Below are positions 22,319 to 30,470 of a DNA stretch of 64,000 nt, piece by piece. The DNA is from Nocardioides sp. zg-DK7169. Its GTDB lineage: Bacteria > Actinomycetota > Actinomycetes > Propionibacteriales > Nocardioidaceae. How positions within the stretch are numbered: the first letter of the stretch is position 1; each line of letters begins with the position of its first letter. The notes under the pieces were generated by a model. That model was not told the DNA's origin, searched no databases, and saw only the letters and a program-made list of their open reading frames with translations. The stretch lies in the NCBI RefSeq assembly GCF_013155365.1, contig NZ_JABJRA010000006.1:269626-333625 (forward strand), written 5' to 3'. The position numbers were made by a program, and so were the translations under genes.

Positions 22319-24067
22319 GTGGACGACACCACAGGCGAGGCATCCGGGCCGGACGGCGGGCTCGACTTCGACGTCCTGGTGGTGGGCTCGGGCTTCGGCG
22401 GGTCGGTCACCGCCCTGCGGCTCGCGGAGAAGGGCTACCGCGTCGGCGTCCTCGAGGCGGGCGCGCGGTTCCGCGACGAGGACCTGCCCAAGCACTCCTT
22501 CGAGGTCGACAAGTACCTCTTCCGCCCCGAGATCGGCTGCTACGGGATCCAGCGCATCGACGCGATCCGCGACTGCATGATCGTCTCCGGTGCCGGCGTG
22601 GGCGGAGGTTCGCTGGTCTACGCCAACACCCTCTACGAGCCGCTGCCGGCGTTCTTCCGCGACCCGCAGTGGAGCCACATCACCGACTGGCAGGCCGAGC
22701 TCGCGCCGTACTACGACCAGGCGAAGCGGATGCTCGGCGTGGTGCCGAACCCGCTGCGCACCCCGGCCGACGAGGTGATGGAGAAGGTCGCGACCGAGAT
22801 GGGCGTGGGCCACACCTTCGGGCCCGCGCCGGTCGGGGTCTTCTTCGGGGGCCCGGGCAACGAGCCCGGCGACGTCGTGCCGGACCCGTACTTCGGTGGT
22901 GTCGGGCCGGACCGCAAGACCTGCATCGGCTGCGGTGGCTGCATGACCGGCTGCCCGCACAACGCGAAGAACACCCTGGTCAAGAACTACCTCCACCTCG
23001 CCGAGCAGCGCGGCGTGAGCGTCCTGCCGCTGACCACCGTCACCCGGCTCGCGCCGCGCGCCGGGGGCGGGTACGACGTGCACGTGCGCTTCACCAAGGC
23101 CAAGACCGGGCGACGCTCCGCGCGCCGGGTGCTCACCGCCGACCAGGTGGTCCTCGCCGCCTCCGCGCTCGGCACCCAGCGGCTGCTGCACCGGATGCGC
23201 GACGAGGGGCACCTCCCGCAGATCTCCGAGCGGCTGGGCTACCTCTCGCGCACCAACTCCGAGTCGATCCTGGGGGCGATCGCGCCCGACACCAAGGTCG
23301 ACTACAGCCAGGGCATCGCGATCACCTCCAGCTTCCACCCCGACGCCGACACCCACATCGAGCCGGTGCGCTACGGCAAGGGCAGCAACTTCATGTCGCT
23401 GCTGCAGACCGTGCTCACCGAGGGCGACGGGCCGGCGCCGCGCTGGCAGACCTGGCTGCGTGAGACGTGGAAGCAGCGCGCCAGCGTGCGCGACCTCTAC
23501 GACCTGCGGCACTGGTCCGAGCGCACCGTGATCGCGCTGGTGATGCAGAGCCTGGACAACTCGATCACCACCTACACCCGACGCATCCCGGGCACCCGCA
23601 AGCGCTACCTGACGTCGCGCCAGGGCCACGGCGTGCCGAACCCGACCTGGATCCCCGCGGCGAACACGGCCGTGAAGGCGATGGCGCGCATCATCGGCGG
23701 CACCCCCGGCGGCAACATCGGCGAGCAGTTCAACCGCCCGCTGACCGCCCACTTCATCGGCGGGTGCGCGATCGGGGACTCCGCGGAGACCGGCGTCATC
23801 GACCCCTACCAGCGCGTCTACGGCCACCCCGGCCTGCACGTCGCCGACGGCTCGGCGGTCACCGCCAACCTCGGGGTGAACCCGTCGCTGACGATCACCG
23901 CCCAGGCGGAGCGGGCGATGTCGCTGTGGCCCAACAAGGGCGAGGCCGACCCGCGGCCCGCGCTCGGGTCGTCGTACGTCCGCATCGACCCGGTCGCGCC
24001 CCGCGCCCCGGCGGTGCCGCCGACCGCGCCGGCGGCGCTGCGCCTGCCGGTCGTGGGCGTCAGCTGA
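22319..24067 (+). CDS. GMC-family oxidoreductase, cholesterol oxidase-like (ChoD type)
   Basis: A 582-residue FAD oxidoreductase. VVGSGFGGSVTALRLAEKGY near the N-terminus is the dinucleotide-binding motif, and HFIGGCAIGDS and GVNPSLTITA near the C-terminus are GMC catalytic and FAD signatures. It carries a four-cysteine motif CxxCxxCxxxC (C202, C205, C208, C212; CIGCGGCMTGC), as in the ChoD group. ChoD (Rv3409c) also sits beside guaB3 in M. tuberculosis, but whether it truly oxidises cholesterol is disputed. The GTG at 22319 has GGGGGAG upstream; a GTG at 22286, overlapping the gabD2 stop as GTGA, is an alternative start. A Pro/Ala-rich tail ends the protein. Confidence 0.85.
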   Translation: MDDTTGEASGPDGGLDFDVLVVGSGFGGSVTALRLAEKGYRVGVLEAGARFRDEDLPKHSFEVDKYLFRPEIGCYGIQRIDAIRDCMIVSGAGVGGGSLVYANTLYEPLPAFFRDPQWSHITDWQAELAPYYDQAKRMLGVVPNPLRTPADEVMEKVATEMGVGHTFGPAPVGVFFGGPGNEPGDVVPDPYFGGVGPDRKTCIGCGGCMTGCPHNAKNTLVKNYLHLAEQRGVSVLPLTTVTRLAPRAGGGYDVHVRFTKAKTGRRSARRVLTADQVVLAASALGTQRLLHRMRDEGHLPQISERLGYLSRTNSESILGAIAPDTKVDYSQGIAITSSFHPDADTHIEPVRYGKGSNFMSLLQTVLTEGDGPAPRWQTWLRETWKQRASVRDLYDLRHWSERTVIALVMQSLDNSITTYTRRIPGTRKRYLTSRQGHGVPNPTWIPAANTAVKAMARIIGGTPGGNIGEQFNRPLTAHFIGGCAIGDSAETGVIDPYQRVYGHPGLHVADGSAVTANLGVNPSLTITAQAERAMSLWPNKGEADPRPALGSSYVRIDPVAPRAPAVPPTAPAALRLPVVGVS

Positions 24068-24094
24068 CGCCAGCGCCGCACCGGTCTGGACCGG

Positions 24095-24127
24095 AAGGGC
24101 CGCCGGACACCCGTTCGGCGGCCTTTT
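24095..24127 (+). terminator. Intrinsic terminator of the GMC oxidoreductase unit
   Basis: GGCCGCCG (24098-24105) pairs with CGGCGGCC (24116-24123), extended by a G-T and two A-T pairs, and is followed by TTTT (24124-24127). It is the clearest Rho-independent terminator in the window. Confidence 0.85.
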
Positions 24128-24247
24128 CCCGGTCCGGCGTAACCGGCCCCGGGCGGGGTCGTTGGGCCGGACAGACCCGGTGTCCCATCAGCTCCCTCCT
24201 CTCCGGCCGGGTCGGTGGTCCACGCGCTGTCCTCCAGGGCATGGACG

Positions 24248-24287
24248 ATCAGGGCCCGGCCACCTCCCTCCCCGGCCGGGCCCTGAT
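24248..24287 (+). other. Perfect 14-bp hairpin upstream of the guaA promoter
   Basis: Positions 24248-24261 and 24274-24287 are exact reverse complements separated by a pyrimidine-rich 12-nt loop. The hairpin ends 25 bases before the -10 box of guaA and has no T tract. It could be an upstream insulator/terminator or a protein-binding site acting on guaA; the sequence alone does not decide. Confidence 0.6.
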
Positions 24288-24311
24288 GCATTTCCGGGGC
24301 CGCCGCGTCGG

Positions 24312-24317
24312 TAGGAT
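24312..24317 (+). promoter_or_regulatory. -10 box of a leaderless guaA promoter
   Basis: TAGGAT ends six bases before the ATG at 24324. Normal spacing puts the transcription start at the A of the ATG, and no Shine-Dalgarno sequence precedes it. guaB shows the same arrangement, so both guanine genes appear leaderless. Confidence 0.65.
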
Positions 24318-24323
24318 TTGGCC

Positions 24324-25901
24324 ATGTCTTCTGCGACCCCCTCGGCGGCCACGCCGGACCATGACCTCGTCCTGGTCGTCGACTTCGGCGCGCAGTACGC
24401 CCAGCTGATCGCGCGCCGCGTGCGCGAGGCCCGGGTCTACTCCGAGATCGTCCCGCACACGGTGCCGGTCGCCGAGATGCTCGCCCGCAAGCCCAAGGCG
24501 ATCATCCTGTCCGGCGGCCCCTCCAGCGTGTACGCCGAGGGCGCGCCCGGCATCGACCAGTCCCTGTTCGAGGCGGGCACTCCCGTGTTCGGCATGTGCT
24601 ACGGCTTCCAGCTGATGGCCCAGGGTCTCGGCGGCGAGGTCGCGCACACCGGTGCGCGCGAGTACGGCCGCACCCCGGTGACGATCGCGGAGCCCGGCAC
24701 CCTGCTCGCCGGCGTACCGGTCGAGCACAAGGTGTGGATGTCGCACGGCGACTCGGTCGCCCAGGCGCCGGACGGCTTCACCGTGCTGGCCTCCACGCCG
24801 GACACCCCGGTCGCGGCCTTCGAGAACGTCGACCGCGGCTTCGCGGGCGTGCAGTGGCACCCGGAGGTGCTGCACTCCGAGCACGGCCAGGAGATCCTCG
24901 AGCACTTCCTTCACGACATCGCCGGCTGCCGCCAGACCTGGACGATGCTCAACATCGTCGAGGAGCAGGTGGCGCTGATCCGCGAGCAGGTCGGCGAGGG
25001 GCGTGCGATCTGCGCACTGTCCGGCGGCGTGGACTCCGCGGTCGCCGCGGCGATCGTGCAGAGGGCCATCGGCGACCGGCTCACCTGCGTCTACGTCGAC
25101 CACGGCATGATGCGCGCCGGCGAGACCGACCAGGTCAAGCACGACTTCGAGGAGGTCTTCGACTCCCTCGACGTGGTGGACGCCGCGGACCAGTTCCTCG
25201 ACGCGCTCGCCGGTGTCACGGACCCCGAGACCAAGCGCAAGATCATCGGCCGCGAGTTCATCCGCACCTTCGAGGCCGCCCAGCTCCGGGTCTTCGGCGA
25301 CGCCCACGGCACCGGCTACCTGGTGCAGGGCACGCTCTACCCCGACGTCGTGGAGTCCGGCGGCGGCGCCGGTGCCTCCAACATCAAGTCCCACCACAAC
25401 GTCGGGGGACTGCCCGACGACCTCGACTTCGAGCTCATCGAGCCGCTGCGCACCCTGTTCAAGGACGAGGTCCGCGCGGTCGGCGAGCAGCTCGGCCTCC
25501 CCGAGACCATGGTCTGGCGCCAGCCGTTCCCGGGTCCCGGCCTCGGTATCCGCATCATCGGCGAGGTCACCCGTGACCGCCTCGACATCCTGCGTCAGGC
25601 CGACCTGATCGCCCGCGAGGAGCTCACCCGCTCGGGCCTGGACCGCGAGATCTGGCAGATGCCGGTGGTCCTGCTCGCCGACGTCCGCTCGGTCGGCGTC
25701 CAGGGCGACGGCCGCACCTACGGCCACCCCGTCGTGCTGCGCCCGGTCACCTCCGAGGACGCGATGACGGCCGACTGGGCGCGTCTGCCCTACGAGGTCA
25801 TGGAGCGCATCTCCACGCGCATCACCAACGAGGTCGCGGAGATCAACCGGGTGACGATCGACATCACGTCGAAGCCCCCGGGGACCATCGAGTGGGAGTG
25901 A
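24324..25901 (+). CDS. guaA: GMP synthase (glutamine-hydrolysing) GuaA
   Basis: A 525-residue two-domain enzyme that turns XMP into GMP using glutamine and ATP. The class I amidotransferase domain (about residues 12-205) has the nucleophile C92 in GMCYGFQ and its partner His in VQWHPE. The ATP pyrophosphatase domain has SGGVDSAV as its P-loop, and the C-terminal dimer domain ends in [12 protein letters not shown], the conserved end of GuaA. The ATG at 24324 is favoured over an in-frame TTG at 24318 because it sits at the predicted transcription start. The last codons form one arm of the downstream repeat (see 25889-26258). Confidence 0.97.
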   Translation: MSSATPSAATPDHDLVLVVDFGAQYAQLIARRVREARVYSEIVPHTVPVAEMLARKPKAIILSGGPSSVYAEGAPGIDQSLFEAGTPVFGMCYGFQLMAQGLGGEVAHTGAREYGRTPVTIAEPGTLLAGVPVEHKVWMSHGDSVAQAPDGFTVLASTPDTPVAAFENVDRGFAGVQWHPEVLHSEHGQEILEHFLHDIAGCRQTWTMLNIVEEQVALIREQVGEGRAICALSGGVDSAVAAAIVQRAIGDRLTCVYVDHGMMRAGETDQVKHDFEEVFDSLDVVDAADQFLDALAGVTDPETKRKIIGREFIRTFEAAQLRVFGDAHGTGYLVQGTLYPDVVESGGGAGASNIKSHHNVGGLPDDLDFELIEPLRTLFKDEVRAVGEQLGLPETMVWRQPFPGPGLGIRIIGEVTRDRLDILRQADLIAREELTRSGLDREIWQMPVVLLADVRSVGVQGDGRTYGHPVVLRPVTSEDAMTADWARLPYEVMERISTRITNEVAEINRVTIDITSKPPGTIEWE

Positions 25902-26258
25902 CCGCAGCGACGAAGGAGCGGAGGTCAGCTCCCACTCGTTCAAGGGGAGTGTGGGAGTGACCGCAGCGAGGTACGAGCGGAACTCAGCTCCCACTCGTTC
26001 AAGGGGAGTGTGGGAGTGACCCCGGTTCGCGTGTGATCGCAGCGAGGGACGAGCGGAGGTCAGCGCCCGGGCCAAGTTGGGCAGCGACGAAGGAGCGGAG
26101 GTCAGCTCCCACTCGATCAAGGGGAGAGTGGGAGTGACCCTGGCTCGGGTGTGATCGGAACTCAGCTCCCACTCGTTCAAGGGGAGTGTGGGAGTGACCC
26201 CGGTTCGGGTGTGATCGCAGCGAGGTACGAGCGGAGGTCAGCGCCCGGGCCAAATGGG
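25889..26258 (+). repeat. Repeat field derived from the guaA 3' end
   Basis: GTGGGAGTGACC occurs at 25893 (across the guaA stop codon), 25951, 26010, 26128 and 26188. Its inverted partner CTCCCACTCG, often followed by (T/A)TCAAGGGGAG, occurs at 25929, 25988, 26106 and 26166. The first pair makes a perfect 10-bp stem (25889-25898 with 25929-25938) that includes the last three guaA sense codons. A longer block of about 70 bp starting at 26010 recurs at 26188. The rest of the gap, 26259-26378, shows no clear gene or site. Confidence 0.85.
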
Positions 26259-26378
26259 GGCGGTACAGCTGCCGAACTACTGGACGAAGTCCCTCGTCCC
26301 CGCCGTCCCACGCGGCAACCCGCCCGCCCGCCGACCTCCACCAGTACGTCGGCAGGCGTGGCCGGGCTCTCCGGGCTC

Positions 26379-27251
26379 TCAGACCCCTGCGGCCAGGGGA
26401 GCGAGCACGTCGTCGGCGAAGCGGCGCATGCCCTCGAGCTTCTGCTCGAGGGCGGCGTCCATGCCGTGGTAGTAGGCCCACGGCATCGTCATGCACTCGG
26501 TGACACCGCCCTCGCGCGCCCGGACGAAGTGCTCGGGCAGGTAGGCGTCGGTGAGCGCGACGAGCACCTCGAAGTCGCCGGTGCGGCCCAGCTCGCGGCG
26601 CACCTCGGCGAGGCGGGTGGCGTGCGCGATCGCCTCGTCGGTGCGGTACATGTCGCCCACCCAGCCGTCGTGGCGCGCGGCGCGGCGGAAGGCGACCTCG
26701 GAGAGGCCGCCGACGTAGATCGGGGGCTGCTCGGTCGGGGTGGGCTCCATCGCCAGCGGCGGCACGGAGTGGAACTCGCCCTCGAAGGACTTCATCCCGG
26801 GCGTCCACATCGCGCGGCACAGCGCCAGTGCCTCGTCGGTGCGGCGGCCGCGGGTGCGGAAGTCCTGCCCGAGGAGCTCGAACTCCTCCTCGCACCAGCC
26901 GATCCCCACACCGAGGGCGACCCGGTTGCCCGACAGCACCGCGGCGGTCCCCACCGACTTGGCGACGGTCAGTGGGTTGCGCAGCGCCGGCACGTAGACG
27001 GTCGTGACGAAGCGCAGCCGGGTGGTCACCGCGGCCAGCGCGCCCACCAGCACCCACGGGTCGGGCCACTGCGCGTCCAGGGCCCAGCGACGGCTCCCGT
27101 CGGGCGTGTAGGGGTACGGCGTGCGCAGCGTCTCGAGGTCGACGACGTGGTCGGGCACCGCGATGCCGTGGTAGCCGAGCTCGTCGGCGGTGCGGGCGAT
27201 CGGCACCAGCTGCTCGGTGGGCATGAAGGCCGTGTTGATCGAGAAGTGCAT
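26379..27251 (-). CDS. LLM class F420-dependent oxidoreductase
   Basis: A 290-residue TIM-barrel protein of the luciferase-like monooxygenase family. The N-terminal MHFSINTAFMPTEQLVPIARTADELGYHGIAVPDHV and the internal NRVALGVGIGWCEEEFELLG are typical of the F420-dependent TIGR03619-like group. The flavin analogue F420 can be made here because fbiC is in the same window. The substrate is unknown. A KstR-like palindrome lies 10 bases upstream of its start, which hints at a place in steroid or lipid catabolism. Its 3' end faces the guaA repeat field. Confidence 0.82.
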   Translation of the reverse strand: MHFSINTAFMPTEQLVPIARTADELGYHGIAVPDHVVDLETLRTPYPYTPDGSRRWALDAQWPDPWVLVGALAAVTTRLRFVTTVYVPALRNPLTVAKSVGTAAVLSGNRVALGVGIGWCEEEFELLGQDFRTRGRRTDEALALCRAMWTPGMKSFEGEFHSVPPLAMEPTPTEQPPIYVGGLSEVAFRRAARHDGWVGDMYRTDEAIAHATRLAEVRRELGRTGDFEVLVALTDAYLPEHFVRAREGGVTECMTMPWAYYHGMDAALEQKLEGMRRFADDVLAPLAAGV

Positions 27252-27260
27252 GCCGCACCC

Positions 27261-27274
27261 TAGAACGTGTTCTC
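27261..27274. promoter_or_regulatory. KstR-like operator TAGAACGTGTTCTC
   Basis: The 14-bp palindromic site is almost identical to the one at 16733-16746 (12 of 14 bases, with the AAC-GT-GTT core unchanged). It sits 10 bp from the start of the F420 oxidoreductase on the minus strand and 55 bp from the VOC gene on the plus strand. Confidence 0.5.
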
Positions 27275-27328
27275 GTTCGCGGGGAGTGCTTCGCCGGCGG
27301 CGCCGCGGCCCGGCCCTAGGATGCGGGG

Positions 27329-27727
27329 ATGGAGCGCGCGGTGCACCACCTGGACCTGTGGGTCGACGACGCCGAGCTGGCGGTCGACGAGTGGGGCTGG
27401 CTGCTCGGCGAGCTCGGCTGGGAGGTCGACATCGCGGGCTCCTCGTGGGTGCACCCCGACGGGACCTACCTGTTCCTCGAGCGCTCGCCGGACCAGCTCG
27501 ACGTCGCGCACGACCGGATGCGCCCGGGGCTCAACCACCTCGCCCTGCTGCTCCCCGAGGACGCCGACCGCGCGATGCTGGACCGGGTCCGCGCCGAGTC
27601 CTCCGGCCACGGCTGGCACGAGCTGTTCGCCGACCGCTATCCGCACGCGGGCGGGGAGCAGCACACGGCGCTGTTCCTGGAGAACTCCGAGGGCTTCGAG
27701 GTCGAGGTCGTCCTCGCCGAGCGCTGA
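27329..27727 (+). CDS. VOC (glyoxalase/dioxygenase) family protein
   Basis: A 132-residue protein with two beta-alpha-beta-beta-beta repeats of the vicinal oxygen chelate fold. HHLDLWVDD at the N-terminus supplies the first metal-ligand His, LNHLALLLP the second and the final FLENSEGFEVEVV the Glu. VOC proteins include glyoxalases, fosfomycin thiol transferases and extradiol dioxygenases; the short single domain fits a glyoxalase- or FosB-like enzyme but the substrate is open. It is divergent from the F420 oxidoreductase and shares the intergenic region with its palindrome. Confidence 0.8.
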   Translation: MERAVHHLDLWVDDAELAVDEWGWLLGELGWEVDIAGSSWVHPDGTYLFLERSPDQLDVAHDRMRPGLNHLALLLPEDADRAMLDRVRAESSGHGWHELFADRYPHAGGEQHTALFLENSEGFEVEVVLAER

Positions 27728-27731
27728 GGGC

Positions 27732-28196
27732 TCAGACCTCGTCGATGATCGCGCGCCGGCGGGCGGCGTGCTCGTCCTCGGTGATCAGTCCCTGGTCGCG
27801 CAGCGAGGTGAGCTCGCGCAGCCGTTCCGCGACCGGTCGCGCCGAGCCGGCCGCGGTGCGGGCGTCAGGATCCGCGGGCGGGCGTCGGGCGCGCAGGCTG
27901 GAGGCGAGGTACGTCGCGCCGAGGCCGTCCTCGCTGAGCAGCGCCATGGTCGCCGCGTCGCCCTCGTCGAGGCCCGACTCGCGTGCCATCCGTCGGGCGG
28001 CGGACACGCGCCACATGGTCGCCGCGATGCCGAGCGCGGCGACCAGGACGAAGAGGATGACGAAGGCGGCGGGGATGCCGGTCCCGATGTCCGCGCCCAT
28101 CTCGCCGTCCCAGATCACGGTCCCGTCCTCGGCGCAGCTCGACGGCCCCTCGTCCTCGGGCCAGGGGCAGTCGACGACGTACGGGAGAGTCGGCAT
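27732..28196 (-). CDS. SHOCT-domain membrane protein
   Basis: A 154-residue protein with one transmembrane helix (about residues 40-62, IPAAFVILFVLVAALGIAATMW) and a C-terminal SHOCT domain of about 30 residues (RLRELTSLRDQGLITEDEHAARR). SHOCT is a small helical module often found at protein ends, thought to aid oligomerisation. The N-terminal 38 residues are acidic and contain two cysteines. Function is unknown. It is convergent with the VOC gene (4 bp apart). Confidence 0.75.
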   Translation of the reverse strand: MPTLPYVVDCPWPEDEGPSSCAEDGTVIWDGEMGADIGTGIPAAFVILFVLVAALGIAATMWRVSAARRMARESGLDEGDAATMALLSEDGLGATYLASSLRARRPPADPDARTAAGSARPVAERLRELTSLRDQGLITEDEHAARRRAIIDEV

Positions 28197-28260
28197 CCGG
28201 GCATCCTAGGCGCGCGGCGCCCGCGTCACGGGCGAACTTCCGTCCCCGTAGCCTCGCGCC

Positions 28261-28557
28261 ATGATCCTCGAGCACGCGCTGCTGCCCGTCCGCCCCGGCG
28301 AGGCCGAGGAGTTCGTCCTCGCCTTCGCCGAGGCGAAACGGATCATCGCGGCCAGTCCCGGGTTCGTGCGCCTGGAGCTCTCGCGCTGCGTCGAGCGGCC
28401 CGACACCTTCCTGCTGCTCGTGGAGTGGGAGCGGCTGGCCGACCACACCGAGGGGCTCCGCGGCTCAGCGGCGTACCAGGAGTGGCGCCGGCTGCTGCAC
28501 CGCTTCTACGACCCGTTCCCGGTGGTGGAGCACTTCGAGCGGGTCCTCGAGGCCTGA
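28261..28557 (+). CDS. ABM-type monooxygenase-like protein
   Basis: A 98-residue protein of the antibiotic biosynthesis monooxygenase (ABM)/dimeric alpha-beta barrel family: ILEHALLPVRPGEAEEFVLAFAEAKRII followed by PGFVRLELSRCVERPDTFLLLVEWE and a final HF-containing helix. Members act as cofactor-free monooxygenases or haem-degrading enzymes, or simply bind quinone-like molecules. There is no cluster around it to narrow this down. A CTGAGCC-G-GGCTCAG palindrome (28554-28568) spans its stop and that of the convergent gene and may end both transcripts. Confidence 0.8.
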   Translation: MILEHALLPVRPGEAEEFVLAFAEAKRIIAASPGFVRLELSRCVERPDTFLLLVEWERLADHTEGLRGSAAYQEWRRLLHRFYDPFPVVEHFERVLEA

Positions 28558-28564
28558 GCCGGGC

Positions 28565-29041
28565 TCAGCCCTGGCCCGGCTCGTCGTCGGGCACGACGTG
28601 GACGGCCGCCTCCTCGGCGGACGCGGCGGCACCGTCGATGCCGACGTCGCGCCCGACCAGGTCGGCCTCGGTGTCCTCGCCCAGGCCCTCGTCGGGGTCC
28701 ACGAGCCGCCCGGCCCGCTGGTCGCCGACCTCGGTGCTGGCCGCGGCGCCTTCGATGACGTCGAGGTCCTCGGACTCGGCCTGCTCGTACGGGTCCGGCT
28801 CGGGGATCTCCTGGCGCTCGCGCTGGTCGATGGTCTCGCGGTGCGCCTCCTCCCAGGGCGTGTTGCCGTAGCCCTGGGCGGGGGAGTAGCGCTCCGGCGG
28901 GGAGTACCCGCGGTCGGCCTCGTCGGCGACGTCCCCGTCCAACAGCATGTCCTCGGCGCTGGGCTGGTCCTCGTCGTCGACGCTGTAGTCGCCGTACGTC
29001 TCCCGGTCGCCGGGGTCGGGGGTGGTGTCGTCGCTCGTCAT
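28565..29041 (-). CDS. DUF5709 acidic protein
   Basis: A 158-residue, strongly acidic, low-complexity soluble protein. YGDYSVDDEDQPSAEDML and GYSPPERYSPAQGYGNTPWEEAHRETIDQRE are the conserved blocks of the actinobacterial DUF5709 family, whose function is unknown. The ATG at 29041 is preferred over an upstream in-frame ATG at 29092 because AAGGAGG lies five bases ahead of it and the family begins here. It is a single gene convergent with the ABM gene. Confidence 0.85.
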   Translation of the reverse strand: MTSDDTTPDPGDRETYGDYSVDDEDQPSAEDMLLDGDVADEADRGYSPPERYSPAQGYGNTPWEEAHRETIDQRERQEIPEPDPYEQAESEDLDVIEGAAASTEVGDQRAGRLVDPDEGLGEDTEADLVGRDVGIDGAAASAEEAAVHVVPDDEPGQG

Positions 29042-29126
29042 GCGGCCTCCTTCATCGGGGTGGGTCCGGTTGTGGGTACCCGTGGCCGACACCGGCCATG
29101 CGAGATCCGGAGCACGCCCGGAGGCC

Positions 29127-30302
29127 TCAGCCGACCGCCAGGACGGTGCGCTCGGCCGCCATCAGGACCGCTCCCACGAGGCTGGCCCGCTCGCCCAGCT
29201 CGCTGGCCTGCACGGGGGTCAGTGCGACCGCGTCCAGCGCGTGGCGGCGCAGCCCGATGCGGGCGGGGTCCAGGACCAGGTCGCCCGCGCGGGCCATGTC
29301 GCCGCCGACGACCACGACGGAGGGGTTGAGCAGGTTCACGATGCTCGCCAGGCCCCAGCCCAGGTGCAGCCCGGCGTCCTCGAGCGCGCGCTGGGCCGAG
29401 ACGTTGTCGGCGCGGGCGGCCCGCACGATGTCGTCGAAGCAGGCGCCGGGCAGCTGCCCGGCCATCAGCGAGAGCACCGTGCCGATGGAGGTGTAGGCCT
29501 CCAGGCAGCCACGGCTGCCGCAGCGGCACAGCGGGCCCTGCTCGTCGAGGGTCAGGTGGCCGATCTCCCCGGCGCTGCCGCCGGAGCCGTGGAAGAGCTG
29601 GTCGTCGATGACGATCCCGGCGCCGACGCCGGAGGAGATCTTCACGAACACCGAGCTGCGGTGCCCGCGTGCGACCCCGACCCGGTGCTCGGCGAGCGCG
29701 CCGAGGTTGGCGTCGTTCTCGACCTGCACGGGGGCGCCGAGCGCCTCGGCGGCGGCGGCGCGGGCGTTCACGCCCTCCCAGCCCGGGAAGATGGCGGCCG
29801 ACCCGATCGTGTCGTCGCTGACCGGTGCGGGCAGGCCCATCGCGACGCGGCGTGGCGGGCCCTCGCCCTCGAGCAGCTCCTCCAGCAGCGAGGCCGCCAG
29901 GGCGAGCGCGCCGCGGTGGTCCGCGGGGTCGTGGAGGGGTACGCGACGCTCCCGGCGGACCCGTCCCACCAGGTCGCCCACCGCCACTGCGACGTGGCTG
30001 TGGCCGAAGTCGATCCCGGCGACGGTGCCGGCGCCAGAGGACAGTCGGACCGAGGAGCCGCGCCTCCCGGCGCCCGGCGTGGTCTCGGCGAGCCCCGCCG
30101 CGCTCAGCTCCCGCACGATGTTCGACACCGTCGCCGGCGCCAGGCCGGTGGTGCGTGCCAGCTCGGCCTGGGTGTACGCCGTGGACGGGGCGCCGTCCGC
30201 CGGGGCGTCGGCGACCGCGCCGCGCAGCACGTCGAGAACCCGCTGCTGGTTGGCCACGCGCAGCGAGGACGTGGAGCCCGGGGCAGCGCGGACGGTGGAC
30301 AT
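29127..30302 (-). CDS. ROK-family transcriptional regulator
   Basis: A 391-residue regulator with an N-terminal winged helix-turn-helix (about residues 15-75, QAELARTTGLAPATVSNIVRELSAAGL) and a C-terminal ROK sugar kinase-like domain. The ROK zinc site CRCGSRGCLEAYTS and the ATP-fold GIDFGHSH are visible, while the kinase catalytic motif reads VENDANLGALAEH, so sugar binding rather than phosphorylation is expected. It is divergent from a sugar ABC transporter and probably represses it through the promoter at 30395-30424, releasing it when the sugar is present. Confidence 0.88.
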   Translation of the reverse strand: MSTVRAAPGSTSSLRVANQQRVLDVLRGAVADAPADGAPSTAYTQAELARTTGLAPATVSNIVRELSAAGLAETTPGAGRRGSSVRLSSGAGTVAGIDFGHSHVAVAVGDLVGRVRRERRVPLHDPADHRGALALAASLLEELLEGEGPPRRVAMGLPAPVSDDTIGSAAIFPGWEGVNARAAAAEALGAPVQVENDANLGALAEHRVGVARGHRSSVFVKISSGVGAGIVIDDQLFHGSGGSAGEIGHLTLDEQGPLCRCGSRGCLEAYTSIGTVLSLMAGQLPGACFDDIVRAARADNVSAQRALEDAGLHLGWGLASIVNLLNPSVVVVGGDMARAGDLVLDPARIGLRRHALDAVALTPVQASELGERASLVGAVLMAAERTVLAVG

Positions 30303-30394
30303 GAGGCGAAGCGTGCCTGCCGGTCGACGTAGCGGTCAAGAGTTGATGCCAAAGCGGCTCCTACCCTCCCTTGGTCACGATTCGCGTTCACACC

Positions 30395-30424
30395 TTGACG
30401 ACAAGAGTGTGACGTTCGACACTC
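30395..30424 (+). promoter_or_regulatory. Promoter with overlapping operator for the sugar ABC operon
   Basis: TTGACG (30395-30400), a 17-bp spacer and GACACT (30418-30423) make a plausible sigma-A promoter. The inverted repeat GAGTGT-N8-ACACTC (30405-30424) covers the spacer and -10 box, the right place for a ROK repressor site. Confidence 0.5.
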
Positions 30425-30470
30425 GACGGCGTCCCTTTCAGCGGCGTCCGCCGCCCAGACGAGGAGCGAC

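Noticed and set aside
24249..26180. Minus-strand open frame with repeated NEWELTSAPSSL-like peptides
   Set aside because: The peptides are translations of the guaA-end repeats and the rest is antisense to guaA; no start signal or codon pattern supports coding.
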